Numbered from the stretch's first letter, positions 38,218 through 52,532 are shown. The stretch: 64,000 nt of DNA from Membranipora membranacea (GCA_914767715.1 OU612075.1:13080001-13144000), one strand, 5' to 3'. A program made the numbers and translations. The notes: a model not told the origin generated them from the letters alone.

Positions 38218-39818
38218 GGTGAGGACAGCTTTGTTACTGTTGATTATCGGATGTAGGAACTTTGATAAACTGTGGCTGCTGTTGACTAAAAATAGTGATG
38301 CAATAAAATAAATAACCCTGTCAGTGTTGTGTAAGCTTTGACTATAAAACTGGGTAAAGTTACTCATGTTTATTTGTGGAAAATCAATAGCGTCATAAGA
38401 TCCGTTAGTACCGGAAACCAGATTAGTCATTCTGTAACCTTGAAAATACCGGTTAATTCCCACCCATCTTGGGAATCCCATTAACTGAATCTTATTTTAT
38501 TGCTTTTCTAGGGCTAAGCAGGATTACAGTAGTAAACTTTTGGGATGATGAGTGATACAGACCCGCCCTAAACCAGGTAAAAGCCTTGGCCACTTGTTAT
38601 TGGGCCGACCCAAAATCCAAAAAGAGTCTCTCATTAGAAAGTGAGAGGCTGTCTGAGCCAAATCGCTGTAATTACGCTTTTTAACGTCCTCGTTTTTTGG
38701 CCAATAAGGGAATTTCATTCTCAAATAGTTCACTCAGTAGTTCCATCAAACAGTGATAGATTCATGTACGAGACTATTGGCTGGTCTCATTCATCTCAGC
38801 AAGCAACAATCAGAGAATGATTTGCGTTTTGTTTTTAATTGAAAGACACATACTTGTGCAGCTGACAGAATCAATGCCATTATGTTTGTAGATCTGATAA
38901 CAGTCTAGGAAATTAAGAATGTACTTACTTGGGAAAGAGAACTTTGTCGAGATAGATTGGTCTTCCCTCACAGAAGTCAGAGCACAGACACTTTCCAAAT
39001 GCCTTTCTCTTTTTCTTATGTCATTGGGAATATGCTAACTATAACTGAATTTAGTCCAATCAGGACATGACCAATAAAGTTTTATACGGTACTCAAAATC
39101 AACAAAGTATATTTAAAAAGTCAGCGGACACGCCTGCTACAAAGTCCAATAAATAAATAATGATCAACCAGTCCTAAGGCTTTCATAATCACTTTTCATT
39201 GATTCATGGGAAATCCATCACCAATGGCAAACCATTCAGCTAAACATACTAGGTATATTGAGTCAGCGGAAAACCCCTACCAGTCCATAAATCAGACAGA
39301 CATTATAATAGTGAAACTGGATGTTCCGGTACAGAAATTTATTTTAGTAACCGGACACAATTCTTTGTATCCACAATTTCAGGTCAATTTTAATTGTTTT
39401 GACTCATGAACCATATCGTCAGAATGTTAACCAATCAATACGGTTCCATAATTCTGAAGTATACCTAGTGAAGCAATTCAATTCCATCATGAAGATAAAT
39501 ATTTCCAGTGTATTCATTTTTTGTCGATGTCAATGGAATAATATACTTGTTTGTCAAACCTTGCTCATCAATATATTGGTTCTGATTTTCTGTTGGGTCA
39601 GGGAATCAGAACGCTGTCGAAACAATATTTAGGGTCATCATGCTCATCACCAAGTTCGTAGTAATCAAGGGATGCAATTATAACTCATGTGCATGTATGA
39701 GCAGATTCTAGTGTTCTTTAGGGTCCTGGCGAAAAGCATACTATAAAGTAAGAATCCGTTATTAGGGGCTTGAAACATTTGACTAGCTAGTGCAGTGTGA
39801 ACAATCAACTAAAGTATG

Positions 39819-41050
39819 CATGTCAAACCTTTTTTTGGATTCGGCCAAATTTTGTTTGGCAGCATACCAATTGGCCGCACTATTTTTTTGGAAAATTTTA
39901 CTTGAGATACAGATAAGAATGGGGAATATCCAGGCCTGTATCTGTGGGTTTTGAAGTGGTAGGGCGAAGCGCTAGGTGGAATTGGGTCTCCCCAGAAATT
40001 TATTTTGAGACAGAGGTGGTCTAATGCATTCCAGCCCTAGCCCTGTTCACACGGCCGTGTGAACAGGGCTATTCCAGCCCTACTTGGGAAAAAAACTAAC
40101 AAGCAATCGGCCACATGAATCGTTCAGTCACAATTGAATTACAGGGACATCAAATTCTATCTGATCCCTTCTGTGTTTGAAACTGTGACTTGAAATTCAG
40201 TAAACTTATTGCGGCTGGTAAATGGCCGTCTGCAAATTTGTGTAGCGATTGAAAAGATCCCATGAGAGTCCTAGGAGGTAGGAACCAGAGCTTGAATTAA
40301 CTGCTTGCAGAGAAGTTGAGGATTTACAGTCAAGAAAATATGTGGTTTTGGTAGATTGTCCGTGAATAGGATAATGAGAAAAGTGAACATTTTAAAGCAG
40401 ATAATATTTAAGACGGGACACCATGACCTTGTTGACAGTGAAACCTCACAAGGTCAAATCCTTGGCCCGTCTGCAAACAATTTAAAACATGCCATGTTAA
40501 ATAATATAATATAATCTTTATTTCAAACCATTGGTATGCTACCTTAAGAAAAGTGGCCACCCTTACAGTTTTGGTACAAGAAAGAAAACAAGGCAATGTT
40601 TTCAAGCCTTGCCCATATCGGTGTGGAAGTATGTTTTGAGGCAGGCCATAGTGCTGAAGAATAGTTCACATGTTTCGGATTCAAATTTGTTGATGAGCTC
40701 TGAACATTATAAAATATAGAAATTTCCCAATGAAAACGGTAGCGCCAGTATAATTGCTTCATGATCCCTACCAATATCACCTGGTAATGATAAACATAAA
40801 TAGAGTCAATAGCATATTTGGGCTACGATGGCAAATTTTCTTTTCCTTGTTTACCTGCTCACCTACCCATGAACATACCCCTATTACTACAATAGAGCAA
40901 CAATTTTCAGAATTTCAGATTTCAGAATTTCCTTTATATTTTTTAACTATTGAACAAGATGTGAAAATGTGTCTCAACTTTTTTCTGTTGTAAGGGCGCA
41001 TTTGGCCGAAAAATATGACCAATTTGGCCGAGGTTGAGCATGGCTGATAC
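39819..41050. mobile_element. Possible hAT-like non-autonomous element
   Basis: The left end gcatgtcaaacct with cggccaaattttg is imperfectly inverted at the right end (ggccgaggttgagcatgg). Several further ttggccg motifs are inside. Boundaries and target duplication are unclear, and no transposase is visible. Confidence 0.4.
40038..40071. repeat. 34-bp perfect palindrome
   Basis: tagccctgttcacacgg is followed directly by its exact reverse complement. attccagccct flanks it on the left and is repeated on the right. Confidence 0.9.
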
Positions 41051-43062
41051 TAAAGAATAGGCAACCAACTCTTTACATGAGTAGTAATGTGCTCAAGTCT
41101 CAATAATGAGAACTGTGACCAGAAAGCCTAAAAATCCATATAACATGTACATAATGTGACACTGGGAACACAGCTGCTGGACAAAACCTCCATCAGACCT
41201 GATTATTTTCTGTCTTCCATACAAAAAAAATTTTCCATCCGGCCAGAGTTTTCCTGCCCGTCCAGAAAAAAGATGTCCGTTCAACAATACCCTCTGCCCA
41301 ATTGTGACTGAAACATGGACGAACATAAATCCCATCTGCCGCACACCTCTGCTGGTTAGCTAATTTTTTTATTATCATTCTTCTTTTTTGATATATCACC
41401 AACAGCAGCTGTATTGGCCGACCAGTACTGTTCACACCAGTTTTGGGAGGCTGACACTGTTATATATTAAAACTAGAAGAGTTATCCTGTTCATTTTTTC
41501 AAATAACAAATAAACAAATAAAGCACCAGTGCTATTATCTCAATATTTATTGAATGTAGACAATACACAAATGTCAATTCTATATTTTGTGGTTATAAAA
41601 CAGACAGTTTTCATGACAAAAAAGAAGTCAAGAGCGTTTGGCCCCCATTTCCAACAACATACATAAATTCAAGTTTTATTTTTATTTATAATCTGGCTGA
41701 AATATAATTTGAGCAAAATAAAAGAATATTAGTATCGGTGTATTATAGTGAGTATGCAGGATTTCAAATCTCTTGTTTATGCGTATGTGCGTGTGTAAGT
41801 CAAGTCAAGATCAGAACTGAAAACCTAGTAATACATTTGACAGCATTGCCCTGAACCACCTAGAATTTGACAACAACAATAATTGATAAGGACATCTTTA
41901 TCATTTCAAGAAACTGAATTAAGATTGAACCCGTGTCTGGCCTCTGGGGTGTGTTGAAACCCATTCTAACCTCAAGATAGGTGGGGGGGGGGGGGGGTGG
42001 TGCAGCTTTTCTCATGATAAAATACATAATGTGATGCAGGAGAGAATGCTGATTTGAATGATATGGCTTCAGTAGAGCAGGGTATTCAATTTGATAATAA
42101 ATTAATGAAAACAATAATAATAGGAAATAGTCTCCTGCTGTCTATTCCAAAGCAATAATAACAATGTAACCCCCTCCCCTCCCCTCTCCTATAGATATTG
42201 CTAACAGCATTGTTATCCAAAAGCTGAGGGGAAAAATCATTTTCTAAATATGATATAATATAATATATGATATTTGTCTCCGCATGGTTGCGATGAATTC
42301 CAAAAAGAGACATAGCCATAACTAACATCGAACTTGTGTTCCCATATTTACATTTTAGTTAGGAAAGGTGTCACTGGCCGAACAAAAAATCAAAAAGGCC
42401 AAACATTCAAAGCTTCAACTTCAAAGATATATAGATAGAAGTGTTCTCAAAGAGCACTCAGCAAGATATAGATACTATTATGATATATGCAGTTTGAAGA
42501 GATCATCTTCTAGCACAGGGATAATGATGAAGTCTTAGGCATGAGGAATAAATCCCAATCCCAATGAATTAATGAATAACAGTGAGTATGTCGGGCAGGA
42601 AACGCGCACAACGGTAATAATATCAACATGAATAAGATGAGATAATGAGTCACACAAACAACGAAATATCTAAATGGAAGTTCAAAAGTAGTCAGACAGA
42701 TGCAAGTTTATGAAATAGCTTTGGCTGTGTGGGAATCGCGATAATATTTTGTTGACCTACATGTGAGCTGCCACTCAACAAACTTATGAAAACGGGATAA
42801 TGAGAGAAAGAGGGGATGACTGTGTTGACAGTGTTGAGTTAATTGAAGGCAAAGGAGGCTAAAAAGCATAGATAACTATCCGAAATTACTCTCTGGCCGA
42901 CAACCATATCCCCTGGCTGAAGGGTACAACTACTGGTCTCCGACACACAACTTTGACATGTTTCAGTCAAGATAAACCCTGGTCCTTCTTCTCTTGTGGT
43001 GACAGTTCCATGCAAGATATCACCAACTCGTACCTCATCAGCACCGACGGATGTTTCATTGC

Positions 43063-46000
43063 TCACACATTTGCTTTGATCGTACCAGCGATATCCTGTC
43101 GGCAGATTGGGCACTGTGTCATAGCTGCAGCGCATGATGTACAGCAAACTGTGGAAGAAAACGGAACTTATATTTCACCTCAGGCCATAAAATGACAACA
43201 AGGGCTGACGAATCAACTGTACAAATGGTGAAGAGTGAAGACTATGAAAAAAAACATTTCTCTTCCTATTACAAAAGCTTTCGTGGCATATAAGTATCCA
43301 ATACTATAAACATTTATCTATGATAGTTCAATGCTGAGATGCCGAGACATGTCACAGGTCCCGCTCCAAAATCACTCACAGAAATGTTAACTGGATTTAG
43401 CTCACAAAGCCCCAAACTTTCAAAGTCATTATACATATGCACCTATTCATTTTTCATAATTCATTAAAATACAAGCTGCTTAACGTTATGATTTGATTAC
43501 TAAAAGAATATTCGCTTACCGAGGTGAGCACAAGGTAAGAAGATAATTCCAACTGCCGATGATATACAGATTTTACAAGTCAGCTGGTTCATCATCTGTT
43601 TACTCAGGTCTACTCTCTCACCATCACTTAAATCTGTTATCATAATATATAGAGAAAATTAATGTTATGGTGTACCAGAAACACTTGTGTAAAGGCGCAG
43701 CAAATAGAATTGAACATTATACTTGAGCAGAAACTCCTATACTTTTCATACATACATACCCTGCACACTTTTAGAAGCAGGAGGATCCTCAGATGGAGGT
43801 ACAGGTTCTGAGAGACCTGGTGGAGGGTCTGATGGAGGCAAAGCTTCAGTGCCTGGCTGTACCTATAGGTAATCAAATATTCAATCAATACATCCGCACA
43901 CCTCATGCCATATATAATGCTCAGCTTGCTCTATGTAAGCGATGACAAAGTTTGTAGTCAAAATAAGTAAAAGATCTGTTATGGTGTCTAATAATCCATT
44001 TTCAAAAGTTATTATTACATCCAAGCAACTCATAAATCATCTTGAAAAAAAAGGAAGAATCAAATTTCACACTACAACAACACCAGTTGATGGGTGGTCA
44101 TCTTATTCTCAGAGAAGACCAGCAGACCTGCATGACTACTGGATAAAAATCAAAAAGTATCTACCTGTGTCTCTCCATTGTTTTCAACCTCAGCCTCTGG
44201 ATCAGGTAAAGAAGATACCGGCATTTTTTGTATATCAGGAAGCAGCAGTTTTCGATTGTATTTCATATCCTTGTATTTTAACTCAAGAACATCAGAAACC
44301 AAGTCCTCTGTCTGTTTGTAATCTGGCTTCAGTTTCTATGTTTAGGAATAAATATGACTAGAAACAGACCTCACACATAATCCTAACCTTGAGTGAGTAA
44401 AGTAGGATAATTTGAAAGAGTTAATTTTCACTAAATGAGTTGGAGGGTCAAATCATGGAGTCCTTAGTCAAATATCTCTTCAGAAAGACCTGTCCTTTTT
44501 CTCAGATCAGACCTGTGAAAGTACAATATATTTTTGAAAACTATGTCAGATTTTATCATCTTCTATTATTGAAGCCCAAGTGTACACTGGTTTTACGATA
44601 GCGTTTCGAGGGACTATTTGATAAATCTCATTGGAAAAGTGCAGCAGTAATCCAAGTATCAGAAACTATGCAGTTACGAGAGGGCTAGAACTCCAACTAC
44701 CTTCAGCCGATTAATGACAGCTGTTTTCACATGTTCTCGGCTATAACCCATACCAATAACAGTTTGTACTACGGTAGCGTCCATACGTGGCCTGATCATC
44801 CTCGTAGTAACATTCTGGAAAACATGAGGGACCATACTTGTCATGAGCTGAACAATTTTGCACCACAAGGTGCTAATAGTTTTAAGAACTACTACAGAAG
44901 AACAAGAATAAACAAAAATAGATATGAGTGTAAAATGTACGCAGTACATACCATAACCTTTCTTTAACTTTAAAAGGTAGTGATAAAGCTGTCTTGACCT
45001 GATGGTTAGTTTCAAAATATGAGGCAACGACAGGGTTCATAAAGGTCAAGAGAGTAGTTTCATTTGATCTACACATTTTCTAACAGTTCTTTACAAAAAT
45101 CCTTTCCATCAAACCGAAGGTCAGATATGTCCAGTGCGATTTACCACTTTCCCCAACTTGTTATGGCAAGCATCAACACCATAATAGATGACCTGGTTAG
45201 CTGTTAAGCTGAGCTGAATTAAGTGAATACTTGCCCTTATCCTGTCTTCATCTCTATGGTTCTCAGCCCACAGCCCGTGTTCCTCAATAGCTGTACCTAT
45301 AAACTCTGACCCCTTCTCATTCAGTACAAACTGACAGGACCTAGAGCTACGTGCGTGCCTGATCCAGGCGTCCTCAGCTACAGACCAGTTACCACAGACT
45401 ATGCCACACCAGAAACATGTCACAGAGTCTCCTTTACCTGTAGTCAGATAGCAACTAACCTAAAAACTGAACTGAAACTGAAAACCTCAGCAGTAAATTT
45501 CTCAAAAATTTCTCATTACTGCATATCAATAACTTATATTTAATGGAGAATACTACCTTCAAAGAAGAAACCAGCTGAAGACAACTCCTCTGCTCCCTTT
45601 GGATGATCATATGAAACAGTTAGAAAGCTCTCCATTCTCCGATCCAAAACCGCCATAGGAGGATGTTTAGCATGTACTGTAGCTATACCAACATCCTCTA
45701 AATCACTCACAGAGATCGTTACAGCGGTGACAACCTTACTTTTCTCCCATCGAAAGTCCTCAGAGAGTATCGGCACATTGCCTTTAGGACCTAACATCAA
45801 AATATATATAAATATATATTTACACTTTTTATTTGGCAGACAATTTCACATGGTTTTGATTTTATCGAAGCGTTCTTGTTCGTGATTTTCATCAAAACTT
45901 ATACCATTGCTATGAATCATAATGTAATTATGAGGAAAATCAGACTTATTACAAGAGTTGCTTTGTTTTTGTAAGTAATACAAAAACAATACCAACAACT

Positions 46001-49000
46001 TACCAAGTTTGGTGCCTTGTACAAATGGACACGCAGGAAATTTAAGAGTGTGTACTTCTAGGGGTGTATGGTCTTTCTCCTTTGTAAACATTGGCATCGT
46101 ATCTTTGGCGACACCATTTATCTTGTTGTCACAGAATGGGCAGGCAAGGGTGAACATTTCTGCAAAACAGATGAAATCATTGAACTATAACATATATCTA
46201 TCGTTGAACAATTGTCATCAGGTTTTGATCTCCTAGCCAGTAGGCACCAATATCAGTAATCAAACAAGAATGGCTTGAAATTCATGTCTACTGACTTATA
46301 TATGGATGAAGGTTGGCTACAAATTACATTGAAGTTAAGTTACCTGGCGTATCCCTGATCAGATAGAAGCCAGCCCATGCTAGGTGTTTAGAGTGAACCC
46401 TTGACCAGTCATTTTTGATAAAACTCTCTAGTCTACAGAGCTCATGTCTCATCGGAACATCAGGCACTGCTAGGGACTTTGAGCTTAGCCGCTGCTGTTG
46501 AGGAGGAGGCACAGATAATGCAGTCGCAAACCCTTCAGTTCTGGAAATATGACAGTATTGAACATTAACAGTTTACAACCTAAACCGTCATTTTATAATA
46601 TGCTTCAACAACTAAATGATACAATGTCATATCGTGATTTACTGAAGATCCATTATTATTTCAATTCTCGAAGGATAGAAGTGAAGAGTAAACACACAGC
46701 TAGATGGTATTTAAACTCTCAGCAGCCGACTACATAAAATTGCTGATAAGATTGGTGTGAGCTACCAGCTATACTTTACATGGTAGTGTTCAACTACTCA
46801 GAACTTATGTCTATTACCTTTTCTCAAACTGTATATATCGCTCAGCGAAGTCACCACCAGCGGACACCCCCTGTTCGTTTTCAGCAGAATTTGGACGTGT
46901 TTCATTTAATGTCAAAGCTTGAGCAGCAGCTATTGATGGGTTTGAAAAGTAACCGGACTCAAGTGAGAGCTCACGACCTGGAGCTCCTTTAAAATCAATA
47001 CAGCCATCAAATATTATACAACAAACCTGTACACAATATTTTTTGCTGAAAATGGAGATTTCTAAGAAGAGACAGCTAAAGAAAATAGACAAATAAAATT
47101 GTTCTTGATAACAATTATGAGGCAAATATTGACAAATGCAAACATTCCCAGAAAGAGTTTTCAAAATTCAAATGAACTTTGGTTTGAAGCTGTTTAAAAA
47201 ATAATATATCCATTTTGCAGACTTGTAGGATGACACAATTTCAGAACTAACCTTGGGTGGAAGCAGTCTCTAGGTAGTGCCTAGGTCTACTACTAAGAGG
47301 AATATTGATCTCCTTGTAATACACGATGAGTTCACAAACTGTACCAGATATGGCTTGGTGGAGAGCAGATGCATCCATGTCGCTTTTGAAGTGACAAAGT
47401 TGAACTTCGCACCACAGGCAATAGACTTCATCAGTGCCTTTCCCGGAGTTGATGAATCCAGCTCTTGCCAGTGATGATGCTGTCATGTGATGGGAGTTGA
47501 AACCGGTCATGAATGTCATCAATCGTTCTGTTTCACTTCGATATTTGCATTTCAAGTCCTGTTCAGGCATGTCCAATGCAGTTACCATCTTATGAATGGG
47601 TACCTTGCTCACAGTGACATGTGAAAATAATCCTTGACCTCGGATTATCGATTGGACATCACGAGGGAATGCCGAATCAGGATCACTTTCATTCTTCTTA
47701 GGTCCGTCCACGACTGATATTTCTGCCACTTTGGTCTGGTGGAAAGGCAAGACATTTCCATTTGGCGTTTCACAAGTTGCTTTACTTGTGCTTATGAACT
47801 GCGTGATATTTTCAGCCTGATCGACATAGTCGTATCCTCTTGTGCAAGCATACGAGTCATTCGAAACACTTTCAGCATTTTCTCCTTCAACAATTGTCTG
47901 TTGCACTTGATCCTGGTACCTGTGTTCATCGCTTCCTTGCTCTTTTTCATTCATACTCTTTTGGTCTTGTGGTGAATTCTTATTAAGCGCTACTTGAAAG
48001 CTAGCTAGCCCCTCCGTAACTGTGCTTTTCCCTGATGACTCAAAGTCTTCTAAAGTGTCACTATATTCTTCTTTCTCATAGATACTGCACAGATATGCAG
48101 ATTTTTTCTCCATATTATGCGATGATAAAATTCCCTCACCCAAAGTTTTTCCTTGAGAACTGTGTCGACTCTCATGATTAGAATCTTCTGCAGAGCTATG
48201 CTTCAATTCACTAACTCCACTTGGGAATAGATCAAGCATTTTATAAAAACACCCTTGTAAGAGGATTTCCAACCCTCCAATCATATACTCACGGCTAGTC
48301 AGTACAGAAGTTGGAAGTGAGGTACGCAGGTTTTCTCGACCTTGGCTAGTACTATAGTTACTCTGAAATATGGCTTCTAGAAAGCTAAGGGCATCATATG
48401 ATTGAAAAAAGTCAAGGCCACCGGTTTTGAGGGCATATGATAAACCGGAACTTGTTTTGGCACAGAGATCCAAACCTGAATTACACACATAAGTGTCAGC
48501 ATTGATATAAAATCCTTGTAAATCTAATGGGCTAATTTCATCCGTATACAATGCATTACAGGGAGTTTTGAGCAAAGTCAATTGACATTGATAGAGCTGT
48601 CTCTGTACGGCAGTGAGAAGGGGGGATTGTAGGATTGATTTGCAGACTAATTCTGGTGTAAATCCAGTGATGACAGGCTTGGTGAGTTCTTCTTGTCCTT
48701 CAGTATACATCATTATTGAGGCTCCATGATGGCATGATTTAATCATGATCATCTGAAAAAAAAAGAATATCATTATAAGAAAAATTTATAAAAGAGTGAA
48801 GCACCAGATGTAGAGTCCGTTCAAGGCGTTAAATTTATTCTAAATACTATATGGCACAGCAAAAATTCATTTTGTAGTGAGTTGTCTCAAAAATCACTCT
48901 CTCTATATGCAAAAATCAGATCTAAGGCTGCAGGTAACAGTATACAGTAACAGTCTTGTATCCCAGCTTTTTCGACTTGTTTTGTAATGGGTGACGAAGC

Positions 49001-50228
49001 AACACATACTCAAACGATCATTATTTACACAGAAAAAAGACCAAAACTCTGATGATGTAGGTTGATAAAATATGTTGACATATGTTATAATGAAATTCTA
49101 ATTCAAAATTCAACTCCAATATGGATTCGGAGAAATCAGCCTTACTGAAATCCTAAAATTGCTACCTTAGGGAAGTAAATATTACCAAGAGTTAAATTTG
49201 TCTAGTTTAGGGGTGATTTGATGTCAGTGAGCACCAATTTTAGCTAGCTACAGTGGAGTTTATAAAAATTACTGACTGAGCTTCCGTGTGTGTTAGCTTG
49301 CCATAAATTCAAGCAAGCGCAAAAATCCTCCACAAACATCATAACTTTTTTGTTGTACTAATGACACAAAACTCTCAATCTGTATATTTTCCACTCCCCA
49401 AAGCTCACCTTTGGAGTATGAATTTTCAGCATGCCATCACTCAGGGTTCCTATGTCATCACTAGGAAAGTCAGACGACCTGCTTTCAATCCTCTCTCCCT
49501 GGCTGCCGTGGCTCATCATAATCAGAAAACAGCTGCAGCTATGCTCTGTTTTAAGAGCAATTTCCACTGAGCTGGCCAGCGTTGACCTTTGATTCCATGT
49601 CAGGCGCTTCAGCAGTTCAGATATAAGTTCTTTCGTTACCTCAGTCGTATCCAGATCTGCAGTTTGGTTTCTGGATACTACATTATTCAAGTAAATTGGT
49701 AAAAATGTTGATAAATCAGAAAATTGGAATCAATAAAATTACTTATAAATTTTCTTCTAGTCAAAAAAATCTTTCACAGCGTGCTCTTTCATACAATTAT
49801 GGCACGTCAATAAAAACATTTGTCCAGGATGATTTTGTCTGCAAATAAAATAGTATATATTTGCAATACACTCGTCATATCTCAGATTGAAAATGTGAAT
49901 GAAGTCTCTCTAAGAGCAGATGCTATCATACATTGCATCCATAGTCCATACCACATATCCAAGTTTGAGGATTAGAGAGGTGGTGTGTTGCACATTTCTC
50001 TTCAACATCCTGTGTTGTGACAGCATCACCAAAAAGCTCTAATCTTTCCATTCTCAGAACATTGCACAAGTAATCGCTGTGTTCGAAACAAGGGACAGCT
50101 GTTCTCTGAAGAAGAAAATGTTCAAAGTCAGTGTCAATAGCTGTTTTCAGCCTCATAACAAGCTCAACTTGGAACATTTTGCAAAGCTTGACACCACTAT
50201 CATCACTTACACTTCTTGCCAACACCAT
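43063..50228 (-). CDS. IAP-type E3 ligase with caspase-like domain, three BIRs, UBA-like segment and RING
   Basis: Fourteen exons: 49952-50228, 49409-49677, 47252-48752, 46818-46986, 46344-46540, 46004-46159, 45557-45790, 45145-45437, 44952-45079, 44701-44800, 44165-44335, 43760-43862, 43520-43633, 43063-43148. They give 1265 aa in continuous phase. Residues 1-92 are helical (possibly death-fold). A caspase-like part follows: FLIMMSHGSQGE (His149), then KSCHHG (Cys189) in place of QACRG; the spacing of 40 is near the 42 of caspase-3. A p10-like stretch follows. The first p20 strand seems absent, so activity is doubtful. BIR1 has CLWC-x16-H-x7-C (about 627-655). BIR2 spans exons 5-6, with CPFC and a longer loop. 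BIR3 is canonical (CFWC-x16-H-x6-C). The UBA-like segment is in exon 10, and the RING is CKIC..CAH..CPIC at the C-terminus. The acceptor of exon 10 is the weakest join. A role in ubiquitin-dependent control of death or immune signalling is inferred from the domains. Confidence 0.82.
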
Positions 50229-50412
50229 ATCCCAAAATTATACAAATATACTACTAGCCGGTGGCTTATCTGGACAATGAACATAACCACAGCAAGGAAT
50301 GATCATATAGGCATTTTGGTTGTTAATGATGGAGAGACTTCCCAGAAAGAATAGCTACTCAAAGTCTCAAATCTTTTAGTTATTACTAAGGTTTTATTGA
50401 AGTGAAAGTGTA

Positions 50413-50516
50413 TGGTACATACAGCACAGTAGTACAACTGGTACATACAGCACAGTAGTACAACTGGTACATACAGCACAGTAGTACAACTGGTACAAAC
50501 AGCACAGTAGTACAAC
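50413..50516. repeat. 26-bp minisatellite
   Basis: Four nearly identical head-to-tail copies of tggtacatacagcacagtag plus tacaac. Confidence 0.92.
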
Positions 50517-50830
50517 TGCAGCCCAAACTCTTTGACTACAGCTAACAACCAGACTGCTGTTCTACATGCATACCTAGCTGTCAACCCTTGGGGCTTTTTT
50601 TAATTATAAACTGCTAGACTCACCCCTGCTAAGGCTTGAAAAGAATTTTATTGTGCCTAATCGAAATACCAAGTGATTGCGATAATTTGACTCGTATATT
50701 ATCGGTCACCCTAATCAAAAGACCCCACTGGCCTATCTCAAGACTCCAGTATCTTTTACTAAATTACTATCTATCCATAGCCCTAGTGCCCAACCTGCAG
50801 CTCTTGTGGCCGGATGGCTCATTTTAATCA

Positions 50831-50868
50831 ATGAACTCCCTCTTCCTCAAGAGGAAGAGGGAGTTCAT
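50831..50868. repeat. Perfect 38-bp hairpin
   Basis: atgaactccctcttcctc, aa, then its exact reverse complement. The loop of 2 bp gives a strong potential cruciform or RNA hairpin. Confidence 0.9.
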
Positions 50869-51342
50869 CATTTTAATATACTGGTGCCTCATTTCCATGT
50901 TTCACAATTTCGCAGAATTGTCATGTGGGTCATCATACATCCTCAATAGGGCATTGGTTGGATAAAGTATCTCTATTCTATACTCTCTGTCTACTTCTAT
51001 CGGTACAACCTTCGTTTCAAATGCTGATATTTTGATTACTCTTTTATCATCATGAAATTTCAACTGGTAAGTTGGTCATGAACACGATCATATGTATTTC
51101 ATGGGCATGGGCACCCTGCAGGATCTTGGGGCAGCCCAAAGTCAGGAATTCCAGCATACGTATGTCATGTGCCTCAAGTTTAAAGGTGTTCCGGGGAAGG
51201 CCCGTGCCCAGATCCCACGATCCGAGCCCTCAATCACCAGCAAAGCCAGGCTCTTGGTTATTTGAAAATTTGAAATACATTGGCTGTTTGCATAAAAAAG
51301 GCATGGGCAGCAAGGACCTAGAGTACTCTTATTAGTTACACA

Positions 51343-51380
51343 CACTGATATATAATACATATATGTATTATATATCAGTG
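51343..51380. repeat. Perfect 38-bp AT-rich palindrome
   Basis: cactgatatataatacat, at, then the exact reverse complement. It may be a mobile-element footprint. Confidence 0.9.
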
Positions 51381-52434
51381 GTTACACATGACAACAATGT
51401 CATGATATACCTTTTTTACTTTTAGCAATTCTTGACTTGGGGCTTATTTTGAAGTACAGTGCTTGTTGTAACTTCCCATTTGCCCATGATTGGCCAGTCT
51501 TATAGAACTCACTAAACTACTATCTAACTGTATGTATGATGGAACTCCTTTAGCTCATTCAACCAAGGAGTAAGAGAAACCAAAGTAGAGTTCAGTAATA
51601 ATTATTGGTGTGGTAATATAATCCAAGATGGCTGTTAAAATATGTAAAATAGCCTGATTCACAATGAACAATGTCTAGTTTTAATGGTTTTCCCATTATA
51701 TCCCACATATCATCAAGTTCCCAGGCTATTGGAATTTCCAGGATTTCTCAGAACTGCATGCTATTTGGTCACAGGTCGTGCTTTTGCCTATGTCAATCAA
51801 TATAATGGCATTTATCTTGTTAACATCCTTTGCTCTCCTTGTCAAAGCGATGTCCTGTAATATTACTTTTTGCATGCCACCCAGTGTCTTTTAAACAAAG
51901 GCAGTTTTGTGTAATGTGTTGTGTTACTGTTATCATCGATGGATTTCACTTGCTGCAGCTTTCCTCCTGTCCTCCCACACACACATTGCACTTAGCCCTG
52001 CCACCTACAAACCCATGGATACATCCCTAGTCCCAATCCCCAATAATGCTTTACGACTTTAACATGTTTCCCCACCTGTCACCACCATTCAGGTAAAACA
52101 CACAAAGAATTTCAGAGAAGTACAGAACCTCTGTTCAATGGAGATATGATTTAATTACCAAGATGGTAATAAAACAGAGGAGTGAACGATTAAAACACTT
52201 CTACCATATCTCTGACCCAATTATATCTTGAACAGCACTCAATGAATGCCAATATAAGTATTACAGTTACAGCTGGTAATAACTGGCCATCTCACAGCGT
52301 AATGTGATAGTGTGAGTAACTTGCCTTATTACGCCTTATCCACTATTGTCTGATTAGCCCTGTCTCACTGATCTTCTTTCAAAAGTTTTCTTCTTCTAAC
52401 CTTTTGATATCAAGATTCTAACCTATATACTAAC

Positions 52435-52532
52435 CGCCAAATAAAACCCGCCAAATAAAACCCGCCAAATAAAACCCGCCAAATAAAACCCGCCAAATAA
52501 AACCCGCCAAATAAAACCCGCCAAATAAAACC
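52435..52532. repeat. 14-bp minisatellite
   Basis: Seven head-to-tail copies of cgccaaataaaacc with almost no divergence. Confidence 0.92.

Larger units (their letters stand above)
38218..43062. other. Intergenic region between ectodomain gene 3 and the IAP gene
   Basis: No gene could be supported in about 4.8 kb. It holds one probable hAT-like element (39819-41050), a palindrome with flanking direct repeats (40038-40071), a G-homopolymer (about 41983-41997) and AT-rich DNA. Confidence 0.4.

Noticed and set aside
42839-43060. Continuation of an open frame past the RING exon of the IAP gene
   Set aside because: The true RING frame ends at TGA 43063-43065; the longer open frame is an overlapping frame in the 3' untranslated part.
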